Shown here in pieces: positions 1 through 6,506 of a stretch of 11,065 bases of DNA. A program made the position numbers and the translations under genes. The stretch is from JBFJVD01 sp041624375 (GTDB taxonomy: Bacteria > Chloroflexota > Anaerolineae > Anaerolineales > E44-bin32). Where the stretch lies: the NCBI GenBank assembly GCA_041624375.1, contig JBFJVD010000084.1, positions 1-11,065 on the forward strand, given 5' to 3'. Below the pieces are notes generated by a model that had not been told where the DNA came from, ran no database searches, and was given only the letters and a program-made list of their open reading frames with translations. The number at the start of each line of letters is the position of its first letter. Position 1 is the first letter of the stretch.

Positions 1-2
1 TC

Positions 3-314
3 GGCATCAGCCTCGCCGTGGCCATCACTTCGGCCCTCGAAGAGTTCTTCCATTATGGGGATCGCTGGCGCAACTACCGGCGGACCGTCGAATTCCTCAA
101 GATCGAAGGCTGGCTCTTCTTCCAGCTCGCTGGTCCGTACGAACAGTTCTCGACACACAAATTGGCACACCGGGCGTTCGCATCCCGTGTGGAGGAGATG
201 ATCCGCCAGGATGTCCAGGTCTACATCAGCGAGATCGTCAAGGAGCGCGAGCAACGGGAAGAGGAGGAAGACGAAGGCGAAGACAACGGGGATGAGCCGA
301 TGCCCGGCTTTTAA
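3..314 (+). CDS. DUF4231-like (SLATT-type) membrane protein, C-terminal part
   Basis: This is the 3' end of a gene that begins before the window. The frame is open from base 3, so the GTG at 18 is probably internal. About 103 residues remain: the end of a hydrophobic segment (GISLAVAITSA), a basic/aromatic stretch with the pattern YRRTVEFLKIEGW, then AGPYEQF and SRVEEMIRQD, and a very acidic tail (EREQREEEEDEGEDNGDE). The order 'YR-x-T-x-E-x-LK-x-E ... GPY ... F-x-x-RVE' is what I recall from DUF4231 proteins, two-helix membrane proteins related to the SLATT superfamily. SLATT proteins are often discussed in nucleotide-signalling and defence contexts, but nothing here shows such a role. It ends with TAA and is followed by an 81-base gap. 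The family call is moderate because the N-terminal half is missing. Confidence 0.6.
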   Translation, partial: GISLAVAITSALEEFFHYGDRWRNYRRTVEFLKIEGWLFFQLAGPYEQFSTHKLAHRAFASRVEEMIRQDVQVYISEIVKEREQREEEEDEGEDNGDEPMPGF

Positions 315-395
315 TGTCCACATGCGGGGCAGCGCCACCTATCCGGAGCCAGTACCGAGAACGCATTTAAGTTCCTGACAAATGTTGCAGCGTCG

Positions 396-1184
396 ATGAC
401 GGCTCGCCCGAAGGATTCCACTGCTCGTCTGATCCTGCCTGAGGGCGAGCCCTTCTTTTTCCCCGGTGATGACACCGGCTGCCTGCTGTTGCATGGGTTC
501 ACCGGCGCACCGAAAGAAGTGCGCTGGCTCGGCGAGCATCTTGCCCGCGAAGGCCGAACGGTGTACGGCCCGCGTCTCTTCGCACATGCGACAAGTCGAG
601 AGGACATGAAGCGGGCCCGCTGGACCGATTGGCTGGCCGACATGGAAGGTGGGTTCGACATCCTGCAGCGACTCTGCGAGCGGGTGTTCGTGCTGGGGCT
701 TTCGATGGGCGCGGTCCTGGCGCTCATCGCCGGGGCCCGATACGCCGTCACCGGCGTGGTCGCCATCGCCGCCCCAGCGAGGCTGCCCCGGCAAAGGTTG
801 CTTCCGCTGGCTCGCTGGCTCAGCCCATTCATTCCATACATCCCGAAGCCCGGCGCAAACACCCTCAAATCACAGGCGGCTCGGGAACACCTCGCCTATC
901 CGGTCTACCCCACCCGCGCGGTCATCGAGCTGCGTAAGGTGTATCAGGAGATGATTCGCGGGCTTCCCAATGTGCACGCTCCCGTGCTCCTGATTAATGG
1001 CGGCAGGGACAACGTCGCGACAGCCGCGCACCAGGCGGAGATCGCCGGCCAGCTGGGTGGCGCAGCCGTCGAAACGCTCTGGCTCAAGCAAAGCGGCCAT
1101 CTGGTCACGCTCGATGTTGAGCATGAGCAGGCATTCCAGGCAGCCTCGGAATTTATCGCGCGCCACCGCGGGCGACCAAGATGA
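396..1184 (+). CDS. alpha/beta hydrolase, carboxylesterase/monoacylglycerol-lipase type
   Basis: A 262-residue serine hydrolase with the full alpha/beta-fold signature. The oxyanion-hole motif HGFTG is at residues 33-37, and the nucleophile elbow GLSMG puts the catalytic Ser at 103. NGGRDNVA supplies Asp205 and KQSGHLVTLD supplies His235. Length and motif spacing match bacterial Est30-like carboxylesterases, which hydrolyse short or medium acyl esters in the cytoplasm; the natural substrate cannot be read from the sequence. A cap segment rich in Pro/Trp/Phe lies around 130-160. There is no signal peptide. ATG at 396 is the first canonical start in the frame, though no strong Shine-Dalgarno precedes it and the frame is open further upstream to at least 315. 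Its stop overlaps the next gene by four bases (ATGA, 1181-1184), so it is translationally coupled to the MFS transporter. Confidence 0.88.
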   Translation: MTARPKDSTARLILPEGEPFFFPGDDTGCLLLHGFTGAPKEVRWLGEHLAREGRTVYGPRLFAHATSREDMKRARWTDWLADMEGGFDILQRLCERVFVLGLSMGAVLALIAGARYAVTGVVAIAAPARLPRQRLLPLARWLSPFIPYIPKPGANTLKSQAAREHLAYPVYPTRAVIELRKVYQEMIRGLPNVHAPVLLINGGRDNVATAAHQAEIAGQLGGAAVETLWLKQSGHLVTLDVEHEQAFQAASEFIARHRGRPR

Positions 1185-2350
1185 CCCGAGACCTGCGCAG
1201 GGTTTGCTTCTCCCTGTTCCTGTGGGGTATCGGCGAGGGACTCTTCTTCTTCTTTGAACCCCTGTACCTCGCGGAGCTGGGCGCCCATCCGGCCGAAATT
1301 GGGCTGATCCTGGGCCTGGCAGGCGCTGCGCTCACACTGTCGCATGTGCCCGCCGGCGCGCTCGCGGACCGCTTCGGCAGCCGGACCATGCTGTGGATCT
1401 CGTGGATCATGGCGACCGTCGCCACCGCGCTCATGTTTGCCGCTGGTTCCCTCGCGTTGTTCATCGTGGGGCTCGTGGGGTACCACCTCTCCCTCTTCGT
1501 GATGGCACCGCTCTCAAGCTATGCAACGCTGGCGCGCGGGTCGTGGAATGTAGCGCGCGCGATGACCTTCACGATCGCCAGTTTCTATGCCGGCCTGACC
1601 CTGGGGCCGGTCGTCGGCGGGATCCTCGGCGAGGCCTTTGGCCTGCGTCGGGTGTATGGCCTCGCCGCCCTGATCTTCGTCGGCTCGACAGCCATCATCC
1701 TGACGGTCGGCGACCGCCGAACCGCGGACAAAAGCGGTCCACTCCCTTTCAAATCGCTGGTGCGCAACGTGCCCTTCGTCCGATTCCTGGCCATCTTCGG
1801 GCTGCTGGGGTTCGGCATGTACCTCAGTTGGCCGCTGACGCCGAACTTCCTCCAGGGCGCGCGTGGGGTCACGTTGAGTCAGATCGGCCTCTTCGGTTCG
1901 TTTAACGCGCTCGGGGTGGTGGTGCTCAACCTTTCGCTTGGGCGGATCGGGATCCGCGTCGGCCTGCTGCTGACGCAGGCGCTGGTGGCGGTTTCGGTGG
2001 CAATGCTGTGGCTTGGCACGGGCTGGGTATATTTCGCGCTGGGGTACCTGTTCGCCGGCGCGCTGCGAACGGCCAACTCGCTCGCCCTGGCCCACGCCGA
2101 AAGCCTGGTAGACCCCCGGCAGGTGGGGGTAGCCTACGGTTTCGTCGAGACAGCGCTCGGGACCGTGACGGTGCTCGCGCCGCCGCTCGCCGGCATTTTG
2201 TTTGCCCGCTCGGCTGAGCTCCCCTTTCCTGTCAGCCTGGGGATCATGGCCGGAGCTGCCGTCTTGTTGATCAGCTTCTGGAACCGGCGTTCGTTCCGCG
2301 TTGCGCCGGCCGTATCTGCGCTCGAGACCGCGCACCTCGGGAGGGAATGA
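1181..2350 (+). CDS. MFS transporter
   Basis: A 389-residue, very hydrophobic protein of the size expected for a 12-helix major facilitator superfamily permease. The MFS motif A between helices 2 and 3 is clear as GALADRFGSRTM (about residues 59-70). A second basic turn at RIGIRVGLL marks the start of the matching loop in the second half. The central loop near residues 175-195 (DRRTADKSGPLPFKSL) is hydrophilic and cytoplasmic. Aromatic runs (LFFFFEPLY) occur in helix 1, a feature of several uncharacterised sugar or drug MFS families, so the substrate is unknown. It overlaps the hydrolase by four bases and is separated from the PAP2 gene by one base. A shared role with both, for example export or uptake of a lipid-like or ester compound, is possible but is only inferred from the operon. 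Confidence 0.87.
   Translation: MTRDLRRVCFSLFLWGIGEGLFFFFEPLYLAELGAHPAEIGLILGLAGAALTLSHVPAGALADRFGSRTMLWISWIMATVATALMFAAGSLALFIVGLVGYHLSLFVMAPLSSYATLARGSWNVARAMTFTIASFYAGLTLGPVVGGILGEAFGLRRVYGLAALIFVGSTAIILTVGDRRTADKSGPLPFKSLVRNVPFVRFLAIFGLLGFGMYLSWPLTPNFLQGARGVTLSQIGLFGSFNALGVVVLNLSLGRIGIRVGLLLTQALVAVSVAMLWLGTGWVYFALGYLFAGALRTANSLALAHAESLVDPRQVGVAYGFVETALGTVTVLAPPLAGILFARSAELPFPVSLGIMAGAAVLLISFWNRRSFRVAPAVSALETAHLGRE
2340..2344 (+). promoter_or_regulatory. Ribosome binding site fixing the PAP2 start
   Basis: GGAGG lies 7 nt before the ATG at 2352, within the last codons of the MFS gene. This spacing is ideal for ATG 2352 and argues against the longer in-frame start at 2301, which would overlap the MFS gene by 50 bases and add a hydrophilic, Arg-rich N-terminus. 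Confidence 0.7.
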
Positions 2351-2351
2351 G

Positions 2352-3338
2352 ATGCCGACCTGGCTTGAATGGGGACTGGCTTGGGTCACATGGCTCCAAG
2401 GCTTGGGCGACTGGCTCACAACACCCATGCTCTTCTTCACGCTCTTGGGGACGGAAGAGTTCTTCCTGGTCATCATGCCGGCGCTCCTCTGGTGCTATCG
2501 GCCATTCTTGGGCTTGCGCATCGGATTGATCCTGGTCACAAGCACAGGCATCAACCTTGGCTTGAAGCTTCTGTTTGGCATGCCGCGGCCGTACTGGGTG
2601 AGCGATCGGGTGCTGGCGCTGACAAGTGAGAGCTCCTACGGCTTGCCCTCCAACCACGCCCAGACCGCCGTCGCCATCTGGGGCCGCCTGGCGGCCGCCT
2701 TTGCTGCGCGCTGGCTTTCGGTGGTCGTCGGCGTGCTGATCTTCCTGATCTCTCTTTCGCGCGTCTATCTGGGAGCCCACTTTCCGCTCGACATCTTCGC
2801 GGGATGGGCCATCGGCGGGATCATTTTGTGGTTGTTTCTGCGCTATGAGGATGCCGTTGGGCGCTGGATCCGCTCGAAGAGCTTGCCGGCGCAGCTGCTG
2901 TTTGCGCTCGGCGCTTCATTGAGTCTGCTCGCGTTCTTTCTGGCCGTCGGAGCGCTGACAGAGGCCGGTGGGCGCAGCGTTCCGGCGGCCTGGATCGAGC
3001 GGGCAGCCGCCGGCGCAGGGGAAGCGGAGGCGATCGATCCGGCATCCCTCGAAGGGATCCTGGCGACAACCGGATCCCTGTTTGGGCTGGCTGCGGGTGG
3101 GGTCTTGCTCGCGCGCGGCCTTCCGTTTGATGGACGGGGACCGATCTGGCAGCGTGTGATCCGCTATGGGATTGGCATGATCGGGGTGGCGCTGATCTTC
3201 GTCGGGCTGAGGACTGTCTTCCCTGCAGGCGATACACCGGTGCCACAGGCGCTCAGGTTCCTGCGCTATGTGGCGACCACCTTCTGGATCGCCTACCTGG
3301 CGCCCTGGACGTTTCTCCGCCTTCGGCTGGCGTCGTAG
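2352..3338 (+). CDS. PAP2 superfamily membrane phosphatase
   Basis: A 328-residue integral membrane protein with all three PAP2 phosphatase motifs. Motif 1 is KLLFGMPRP (Lys72, Arg79-Pro80), motif 2 is LPSNHAQ (Ser100, His102) and motif 3 is SRVYLGAHFPLD (Arg137, nucleophile His143, Asp147). The family dephosphorylates lipid phosphates such as phosphatidic acid or undecaprenyl pyrophosphate at the membrane. Motif 2 has Asn instead of the usual Gly of PSGH. About 160 residues follow motif 3, including several further hydrophobic segments (around 181-203, 235-256, 272-290 and 307-325). The protein is therefore longer than minimal PAP2 enzymes, which end near residue 200. The start at 2352 is chosen from the GGAGG 7 nt upstream. 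It is the last gene of the operon and ends with TAG, 25 nt from the convergent DUF6504-like gene. Confidence 0.87.
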   Translation: MPTWLEWGLAWVTWLQGLGDWLTTPMLFFTLLGTEEFFLVIMPALLWCYRPFLGLRIGLILVTSTGINLGLKLLFGMPRPYWVSDRVLALTSESSYGLPSNHAQTAVAIWGRLAAAFAARWLSVVVGVLIFLISLSRVYLGAHFPLDIFAGWAIGGIILWLFLRYEDAVGRWIRSKSLPAQLLFALGASLSLLAFFLAVGALTEAGGRSVPAAWIERAAAGAGEAEAIDPASLEGILATTGSLFGLAAGGVLLARGLPFDGRGPIWQRVIRYGIGMIGVALIFVGLRTVFPAGDTPVPQALRFLRYVATTFWIAYLAPWTFLRLRLAS

Positions 3339-3363
3339 GCGGCACGACAGCGCCGCAAGGAAT

Positions 3364-3744
3364 TCAACCGAGGGTGTCCCCCGGTTCGAGCTCACGCCAG
3401 AGCACCCAGCGGCCCAGGCGATCGTCGGCATCCTTCGGCGCCCGGTCATAGTAGAGGTCGAACACCCGGCCGTCACTGACCTGCACGCGGAAAAAGAAAC
3501 GGCCCACACCCCAGGAGCCACGCTGCAGGGCCATCTCCAGGTGGCCCGGCTTCATGTTCTTCGCCTTCCGTCCCTTGCGGCCGAAATCAAACCAGCGGGA
3601 GAGGACAGCTTCAATCTTCAACCGCTGATTGCGCCATCGAATGGCATCCGGCGCATGAGGATCCTTCAACAACACAGGAGGCCGCTCGAATTCGACCTCG
3701 ACCTCGTCGTCAATAAAGCGAGTGGGGATCCAGTCGTCGTCCAT
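3364..3744 (-). CDS. DUF6504-like small protein
   Basis: A soluble 126-residue protein without signal or membrane segments. The core has 'PDAIRWRNQRLKIEAVLSRW' (residues 32-51) and then 'FFFRVQVSDGRVFDLYYD' (83-100), followed by RWVLWREL (112-119). This W-R-x-R ... V-L-x-x-W ... R-V-x-x-x-x-G-x-x-x-x-L-Y-x-D ... W-x-L pattern is what I recall from DUF6504, a small beta-rich family of unknown function. The central basic segment (GRKGRKAKNMK, 55-65) could contact nucleic acid, but that is inference. Either ATG at 3744 or TTG at 3750 could start it; I chose the ATG, and neither has a clear Shine-Dalgarno. It lies 59 nt downstream of the EF-G-like gene on the same strand with a hairpin between them, so it may be expressed partly by read-through. 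Confidence 0.6.
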   Translation of the reverse strand: MDDDWIPTRFIDDEVEVEFERPPVLLKDPHAPDAIRWRNQRLKIEAVLSRWFDFGRKGRKAKNMKPGHLEMALQRGSWGVGRFFFRVQVSDGRVFDLYYDRAPKDADDRLGRWVLWRELEPGDTLG

Positions 3745-3768
3745 GTACAAATCGGTGCCGTAAACAAT

Positions 3769-3791
3769 CGGAGCCGGCTGAGCCGGCTCCG
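3769..3791 (-). terminator. Terminator-like perfect hairpin after the EF-G-like gene
   Basis: Two perfect 11-base arms (CGGAGCCGGCT and AGCCGGCTCCG) flank a single base, so a very stable GC-rich hairpin forms 12 nt after the EF-G-like stop codon. Read on the minus strand it is followed by ATTGTTTA, which is T-rich but not a clean U-tract. It could be an intrinsic terminator of moderate strength or an attenuator that lowers transcription into the DUF6504-like gene. Because the palindrome is near-perfect it would also fold on the plus strand, but no plus-strand gene ends close by. Confidence 0.6.
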
Positions 3792-3803
3792 CAGAGGCAG
3801 ATC

Positions 3804-5870
3804 TCAGGCTTCTTCTTCCTGGAGCTCTCGGTGCCGGATGATCTCTTCGGCAACGTGGCTGGGGACCACTTCGTAGTGGCTCAACTCCATCGTGAACACG
3901 CCGCGCCCCCCCGTGATCGAGCGCAGGTCGGTGGTGTAGCGCTGAACTTCGGCCAGCGGGACCTGAGCGGTGACCACACTGCGGCCGTGCTCCGTTTCCA
4001 TACCCTGCACACGTGCTCGGCGGGTATTGAGATCCCCCAGCACGTCGCCCATGCTGGCCTCCGGCACCATGATCCGCATATTCATGATGGGCTCGAGCAG
4101 CACGGGGCCGGCGTCCATAAAGGCCATCTTGAACGCCTCCCGGCCTGCAATCTCGAAGGCGATCGCCTTGGAGTCGACCGGGTGCTCCTTGCCGTCGGTG
4201 ACAGCCACCTTGACCTTGGTCATGGGATAGCCGGCCAGGGCGCCCCGCAGCATGATTCCGCGCACGCCCTTTTCAATCGCCGGCATGAACCCCTGTGAGA
4301 TGGCGCCGCCGAAAACCTTGTTGACGAACTCGAACTCTTCTTCCTCCAGCGGCTCCACCTGCATATGCACTTCAGCAAACTGACCGGCGCCGCCGGTCTG
4401 CTTCTTGTGACGGTACTGCGAGGCGCCGTTGCGGGTGATGGTTTCAAGGTAGGGGACACGCGGTGTATCAGTCTCGAGGCCAACCTGGAACTTCGACTCT
4501 GCTTTGCGGATGGCGACATCGATATGCTGGTCGCCCATTCCCTGCAGAATGGTTTGATTGGTGGCCGGTTCTGAGCGCCACGAGAGCGTGGGATCCTCTT
4601 CACTGAGACGGGTCAGCGTCGGGCCGAGCTTGGCGGAATCCGCCTGTGTGCGGGGGCTGACCGCCACAGAGTACAGAGCGTTAGGATAATCCGGCATCGG
4701 TAGTGTGAGGCTGTGCCCCTTGTCGGAGAGCGTATCGCCGGTCCCTGTTTCCGCCAGCTTCGGCACGGTGCCAATGTCGCCTGCGTGAAGGGACTTCACC
4801 GCCAGCTGCTCCTTGCCGCGCATCACATGAAGTGTTCCCAGCCGTTCCTCGACCTCGCGATTCTGATTCCAGACGCGCGTATCCGAGCTGAGCAGTCCCG
4901 AGGCGACGCGCAGGTAAGTCAACTTGCCGACGAAAGGATCGGCGGTCGTCTTCCAGACGTAGGCGGCAAGCGGGCCGGCGTCGGAGCAGCTAAGTGCTTC
5001 CTCCCCGGCTTTGCCCTTTGCCGTGACTTCAGGTGCCTGCGCAGGTGAAGGAATAAGGTCCAGGATCGCACGCAGCAGTGGAGCCGCTCCGATGGCCTCG
5101 GTTCCGGCCGCGACGAAGACGGGGACAAAACGCCCCGAGCGTACGACCTCTTTGAAGCCGTTGGAAACTTCTTCGGCGGAGAGCTCTTCCCCATCGAGAT
5201 ACTTCTCAAGAAGTGAATCATCGCCCTCTGCGGCCGCCTCGACCACGGCAGTGCGCGCCTCATCCGCGGCGGCCCTGAGTTCATCCGGGATATCGACGGG
5301 CTCGCTCGCATCCCCGGGCCAGGCTTTCATCCGCAGCAAATCGATCACGCCCTTCAGGTCCTGCTTTTCACCCCATGGAAGCTGAACCGGGATAAAGGTG
5401 GCATCGGTTGGGAGGGTCTGCAGCTCCGCAAGTGCCCGCTGGAAGTTGGCGTTCTCGCGGTCCATCTTGCTGATCACAACCAGGCGCGGCAGGCCGAACT
5501 GGCCGCTGTAGTCCCAGACCACCTCGGTGCCGACTTCGATCCCGGCGACCGCGTCGACCAACACCAGTGCGCCGTTGGCGACGCTGAGCGCCGAGATGAC
5601 TTCGCCCACGAAGTCGATGTAGCCGGGCGTGTCGAGCACATTGATTTTGTGATCGTTGATTTCGACCGGCAGGACAGCTGTAGAAAGTGAGAGGCCGCGG
5701 CGAATCTCCTCGTCCTCGAAATCCGAGATGCTAGTGCCGTCCTCAACCTTCCCCATGCGGGTTACCGCGCCGGTCAGATAGAGGAACGCTTCGCCCAGCG
5801 ACGTCTTCCCGGCTCCAGCGTGTGAAACCAGGGCCACGTTGCGGAGATATTCGGTTGGGTATTCCTTCAT
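3804..5870 (-). CDS. EF-G-like translational GTPase (EF-G-2 type)
   Basis: A 688-residue protein with the five-domain layout of elongation factor G. G1 is SHAGAGKT (16-23), the switch I region is RRGLSLST (57-64), G3 is DTPG (80-83) and G4 is SKMD (134-137). Domain II begins near 298, domain III near 395, domain IV near 480 with RHKKQTGGAGQF (487-498), and domain V near 590. The 'HAGAGKTSLGEAFLYLTG' opening and 'VEDGTSISDFE...RRG' separate it from canonical fusA (AHIDAGKTT, RGITI) and match the EF-G-like paralogue class, whose exact role is unsettled. The domain IV tip retains a histidine (HPVDS, 563-567) like HDVDS of EF-G, so translocase activity is possible. G4 has Ser instead of Asn, and switch I Ser instead of Thr. 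ATG at 5870 gives the conserved N-terminus; GGAGG lies rather far upstream (13 nt). It has its own strong promoter. Confidence 0.9.
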   Translation of the reverse strand: MKEYPTEYLRNVALVSHAGAGKTSLGEAFLYLTGAVTRMGKVEDGTSISDFEDEEIRRGLSLSTAVLPVEINDHKINVLDTPGYIDFVGEVISALSVANGALVLVDAVAGIEVGTEVVWDYSGQFGLPRLVVISKMDRENANFQRALAELQTLPTDATFIPVQLPWGEKQDLKGVIDLLRMKAWPGDASEPVDIPDELRAAADEARTAVVEAAAEGDDSLLEKYLDGEELSAEEVSNGFKEVVRSGRFVPVFVAAGTEAIGAAPLLRAILDLIPSPAQAPEVTAKGKAGEEALSCSDAGPLAAYVWKTTADPFVGKLTYLRVASGLLSSDTRVWNQNREVEERLGTLHVMRGKEQLAVKSLHAGDIGTVPKLAETGTGDTLSDKGHSLTLPMPDYPNALYSVAVSPRTQADSAKLGPTLTRLSEEDPTLSWRSEPATNQTILQGMGDQHIDVAIRKAESKFQVGLETDTPRVPYLETITRNGASQYRHKKQTGGAGQFAEVHMQVEPLEEEEFEFVNKVFGGAISQGFMPAIEKGVRGIMLRGALAGYPMTKVKVAVTDGKEHPVDSKAIAFEIAGREAFKMAFMDAGPVLLEPIMNMRIMVPEASMGDVLGDLNTRRARVQGMETEHGRSVVTAQVPLAEVQRYTTDLRSITGGRGVFTMELSHYEVVPSHVAEEIIRHRELQEEEA

Positions 5871-5914
5871 GCGGTTGCGGGAGCCTCCAAAGCGAGGTTC
5901 ATGAGAACGGGAGA

Positions 5915-5943
5915 ATTCTAAGTCAGGAGAAGAGACTTGTCAA
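5915..5943 (-). promoter_or_regulatory. Sigma-70-type promoter of the EF-G-like gene
   Basis: On the minus strand TTGACA (5943-5938) and TAGAAT (5920-5915) are separated by exactly 17 nt. This is a perfect -35 box and a one-mismatch -10 box. The expected transcription start near 5908 gives a leader of about 38 nt before ATG 5870. Such a consensus site suggests constitutive, strong expression. Confidence 0.8.
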
Positions 5944-5949
5944 AGTTCT

Positions 5950-5961
5950 CCCCTTGAGGGG
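5950..5961. repeat. Short inverted repeat between divergent promoters
   Basis: CCCCTTGAGGGG is a 12-base sequence with 5-base arms around TG. It lies 6 bases beyond the -35 box of the minus-strand promoter and about 17 bases before the extended -10 of the plus-strand promoter. It could be an operator shared by the two divergent units, but it is short and may be chance in GC-rich DNA. Confidence 0.3.
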
Positions 5962-5977
5962 GCCCTGCGAGCTGAGG

Positions 5978-5986
5978 TGTTACAAT
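5978..5986 (+). promoter_or_regulatory. Extended -10 promoter of the thioredoxin-like selenoprotein operon
   Basis: TGTTACAAT is an extended -10 element (TG, one base, then TACAAT, one mismatch from TATAAT). The best -35 candidate, TTGAGG at 5954-5959, is spaced 21 nt away, too far, which fits an extended -10 promoter that does not need one. A start near 5993 would leave a leader of about 19 nt containing GGAG (6000-6003), 8 nt before ATG 6012. Confidence 0.6.
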
Positions 5987-6011
5987 CGCCCTGCTGCCCG
6001 GAGAGCGCGAC

Positions 6012-6506
6012 ATGGAGTACATCAACCAACATTCATTCACGCTGTCGTCCATCGCCCTGGTGTTGGCGGTCGGCTGGCTGCTGGCCCGCGACGGCGTGAG
6101 CCTACGCGATCTGCTTGTGTTCGGGCTGCTCCTCGGCGCGTTGATCGGGAGCTATGCAATGGTCGGGCCCGGGCCGAGCTCCCCGCTGGATGCGGCGCAG
6201 GCTCGTGCGCTGATCGGCGGGGGTCGTGCTGTGCTTCTCGAGCTGCAGAGCCCGTATTGACTGGGATGCCTGACCGCAAAGCCCGTTGTAGACGGGATCG
6301 AGGCTCGCCATGAGGGCCAGCTCATCGTACTCCGCTTCAATGTACAGGACCCCGCCGGAGAAGCACTGCGCAGCGAATTCGGCGTGCGCTTCACGCCGAC
6401 CTTCATCTACTTCGATGCAACCGGCAGCGAGCGCTGGCGCTCGGTCGGTACGGTGGATCCAGAAAGCGTGAGGCAGTCATTAGCTCAGGAATCTTCCAGC
6501 GGTTGA
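6012..6506 (+). CDS. Membrane-anchored thioredoxin-like selenoprotein (UGA read as selenocysteine)
   Basis: Read through the in-frame TGA at 6258-6260, this is a 164-residue protein. Two hydrophobic helices (about 11-25 and 34-51) are followed by a thioredoxin-like domain from about 58. The redox motif reads SPY-U83-L-G-C86. The thioredoxin-type proline follows five residues later (KP91VVD), and GVRFTPTFIYFD supplies the cis-proline (Pro129) opposite the active site, then the final strand and helix (WRSVGTVDPESVRQSL). The UGA thus replaces the first Cys of CxxC. The frame ends at TGA 6504-6506, overlapping the methyltransferase TTG start by four bases. UGA ends nine genes in this window, so it is not a general sense codon here. 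The likely role is thiol/disulfide or peroxide-linked redox chemistry at the membrane; on which side the domain lies is unclear. Alternatives are a sequencing error in a Cys codon or a recent nonsense mutation. GGAG at 6000-6003 supports ATG 6012. Confidence 0.8.
6258..6260 (+). other. Putative selenocysteine codon (UGA, Sec83)
   Basis: This TGA sits between a Tyr codon and codons for Leu-Gly-Cys, where thioredoxin-fold proteins have the attacking cysteine of CxxC. UxxC replacing CxxC is the commonest pattern in redox selenoproteins. Conceptual translation stopped here leaves 82 residues: two membrane helices and the first strand of a fold, without any catalytic residue. Confidence 0.78.
6282..6296 (+). 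promoter_or_regulatory. Candidate bacterial SECIS hairpin
   Basis: CCCGT (6282-6286) pairs perfectly with ACGGG (6292-6296) around the loop TGTAG. The loop begins 26 nt after the UGA and has G as its second base. As I recall the general bacterial SECIS model, it asks for a short stem, a small apical loop with a G in its first two bases, and a UGA-to-loop distance of roughly 16-37 nt, and this hairpin fits. GCCT (6268-6271) can also pair with AGGC (6301-6304) to form a lower stem with an asymmetric internal loop. Such an element would bind SelB and deliver Sec-tRNA. A five-pair stem is weak evidence alone in GC-rich DNA. Confidence 0.55.

Noticed and set aside
315..395. Promoter or terminator in the gap between the DUF4231-like and hydrolase genes.
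   Set aside because: I found no -35/-10 pair with acceptable spacing and no hairpin with a T-tract. An 18-codon ATG frame at 314-370 overlaps the stop but has no support.
311..868. Minus-strand open frame ending in RWRCPACGH, resembling a zinc-ribbon end.
   Set aside because: It lies antisense to the well-supported hydrolase, has only one CxxC and no coherent domain; the motif is chance.
2301..2351. Upstream start that would extend the PAP2 protein by 17 residues.
   Set aside because: It overlaps the MFS gene and lacks a ribosome binding site; GGAGG is ideally spaced for ATG 2352.
1514..2476. 320-residue minus-strand open frame opposite the MFS gene.
   Set aside because: Its composition is rich in Arg, Gln, Pro and Glu with no domain, as expected of the antisense of a GC-rich membrane-protein gene.
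3339..3363. GGCG/CGCC repeat between the convergent PAP2 and DUF6504-like genes as a terminator.
   Set aside because: The stem is only 4 bp with an 8-9 base loop and no T-tract on either strand.
6012..6260. An 82-residue stand-alone two-helix membrane protein ending at TGA 6258-6260.
   Set aside because: The downstream frame holds the remaining thioredoxin fold with correct spacing and ends in a 4-base overlap with the next gene, so this is most likely a truncated reading of a selenoprotein.
6258..6260. UGA read as tryptophan (alternative genetic code).
   Set aside because: Nine other genes in the window end with TGA, including several whose stops overlap the next start, so UGA is a normal stop here. 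Trp at the redox Cys position also makes no catalytic sense.
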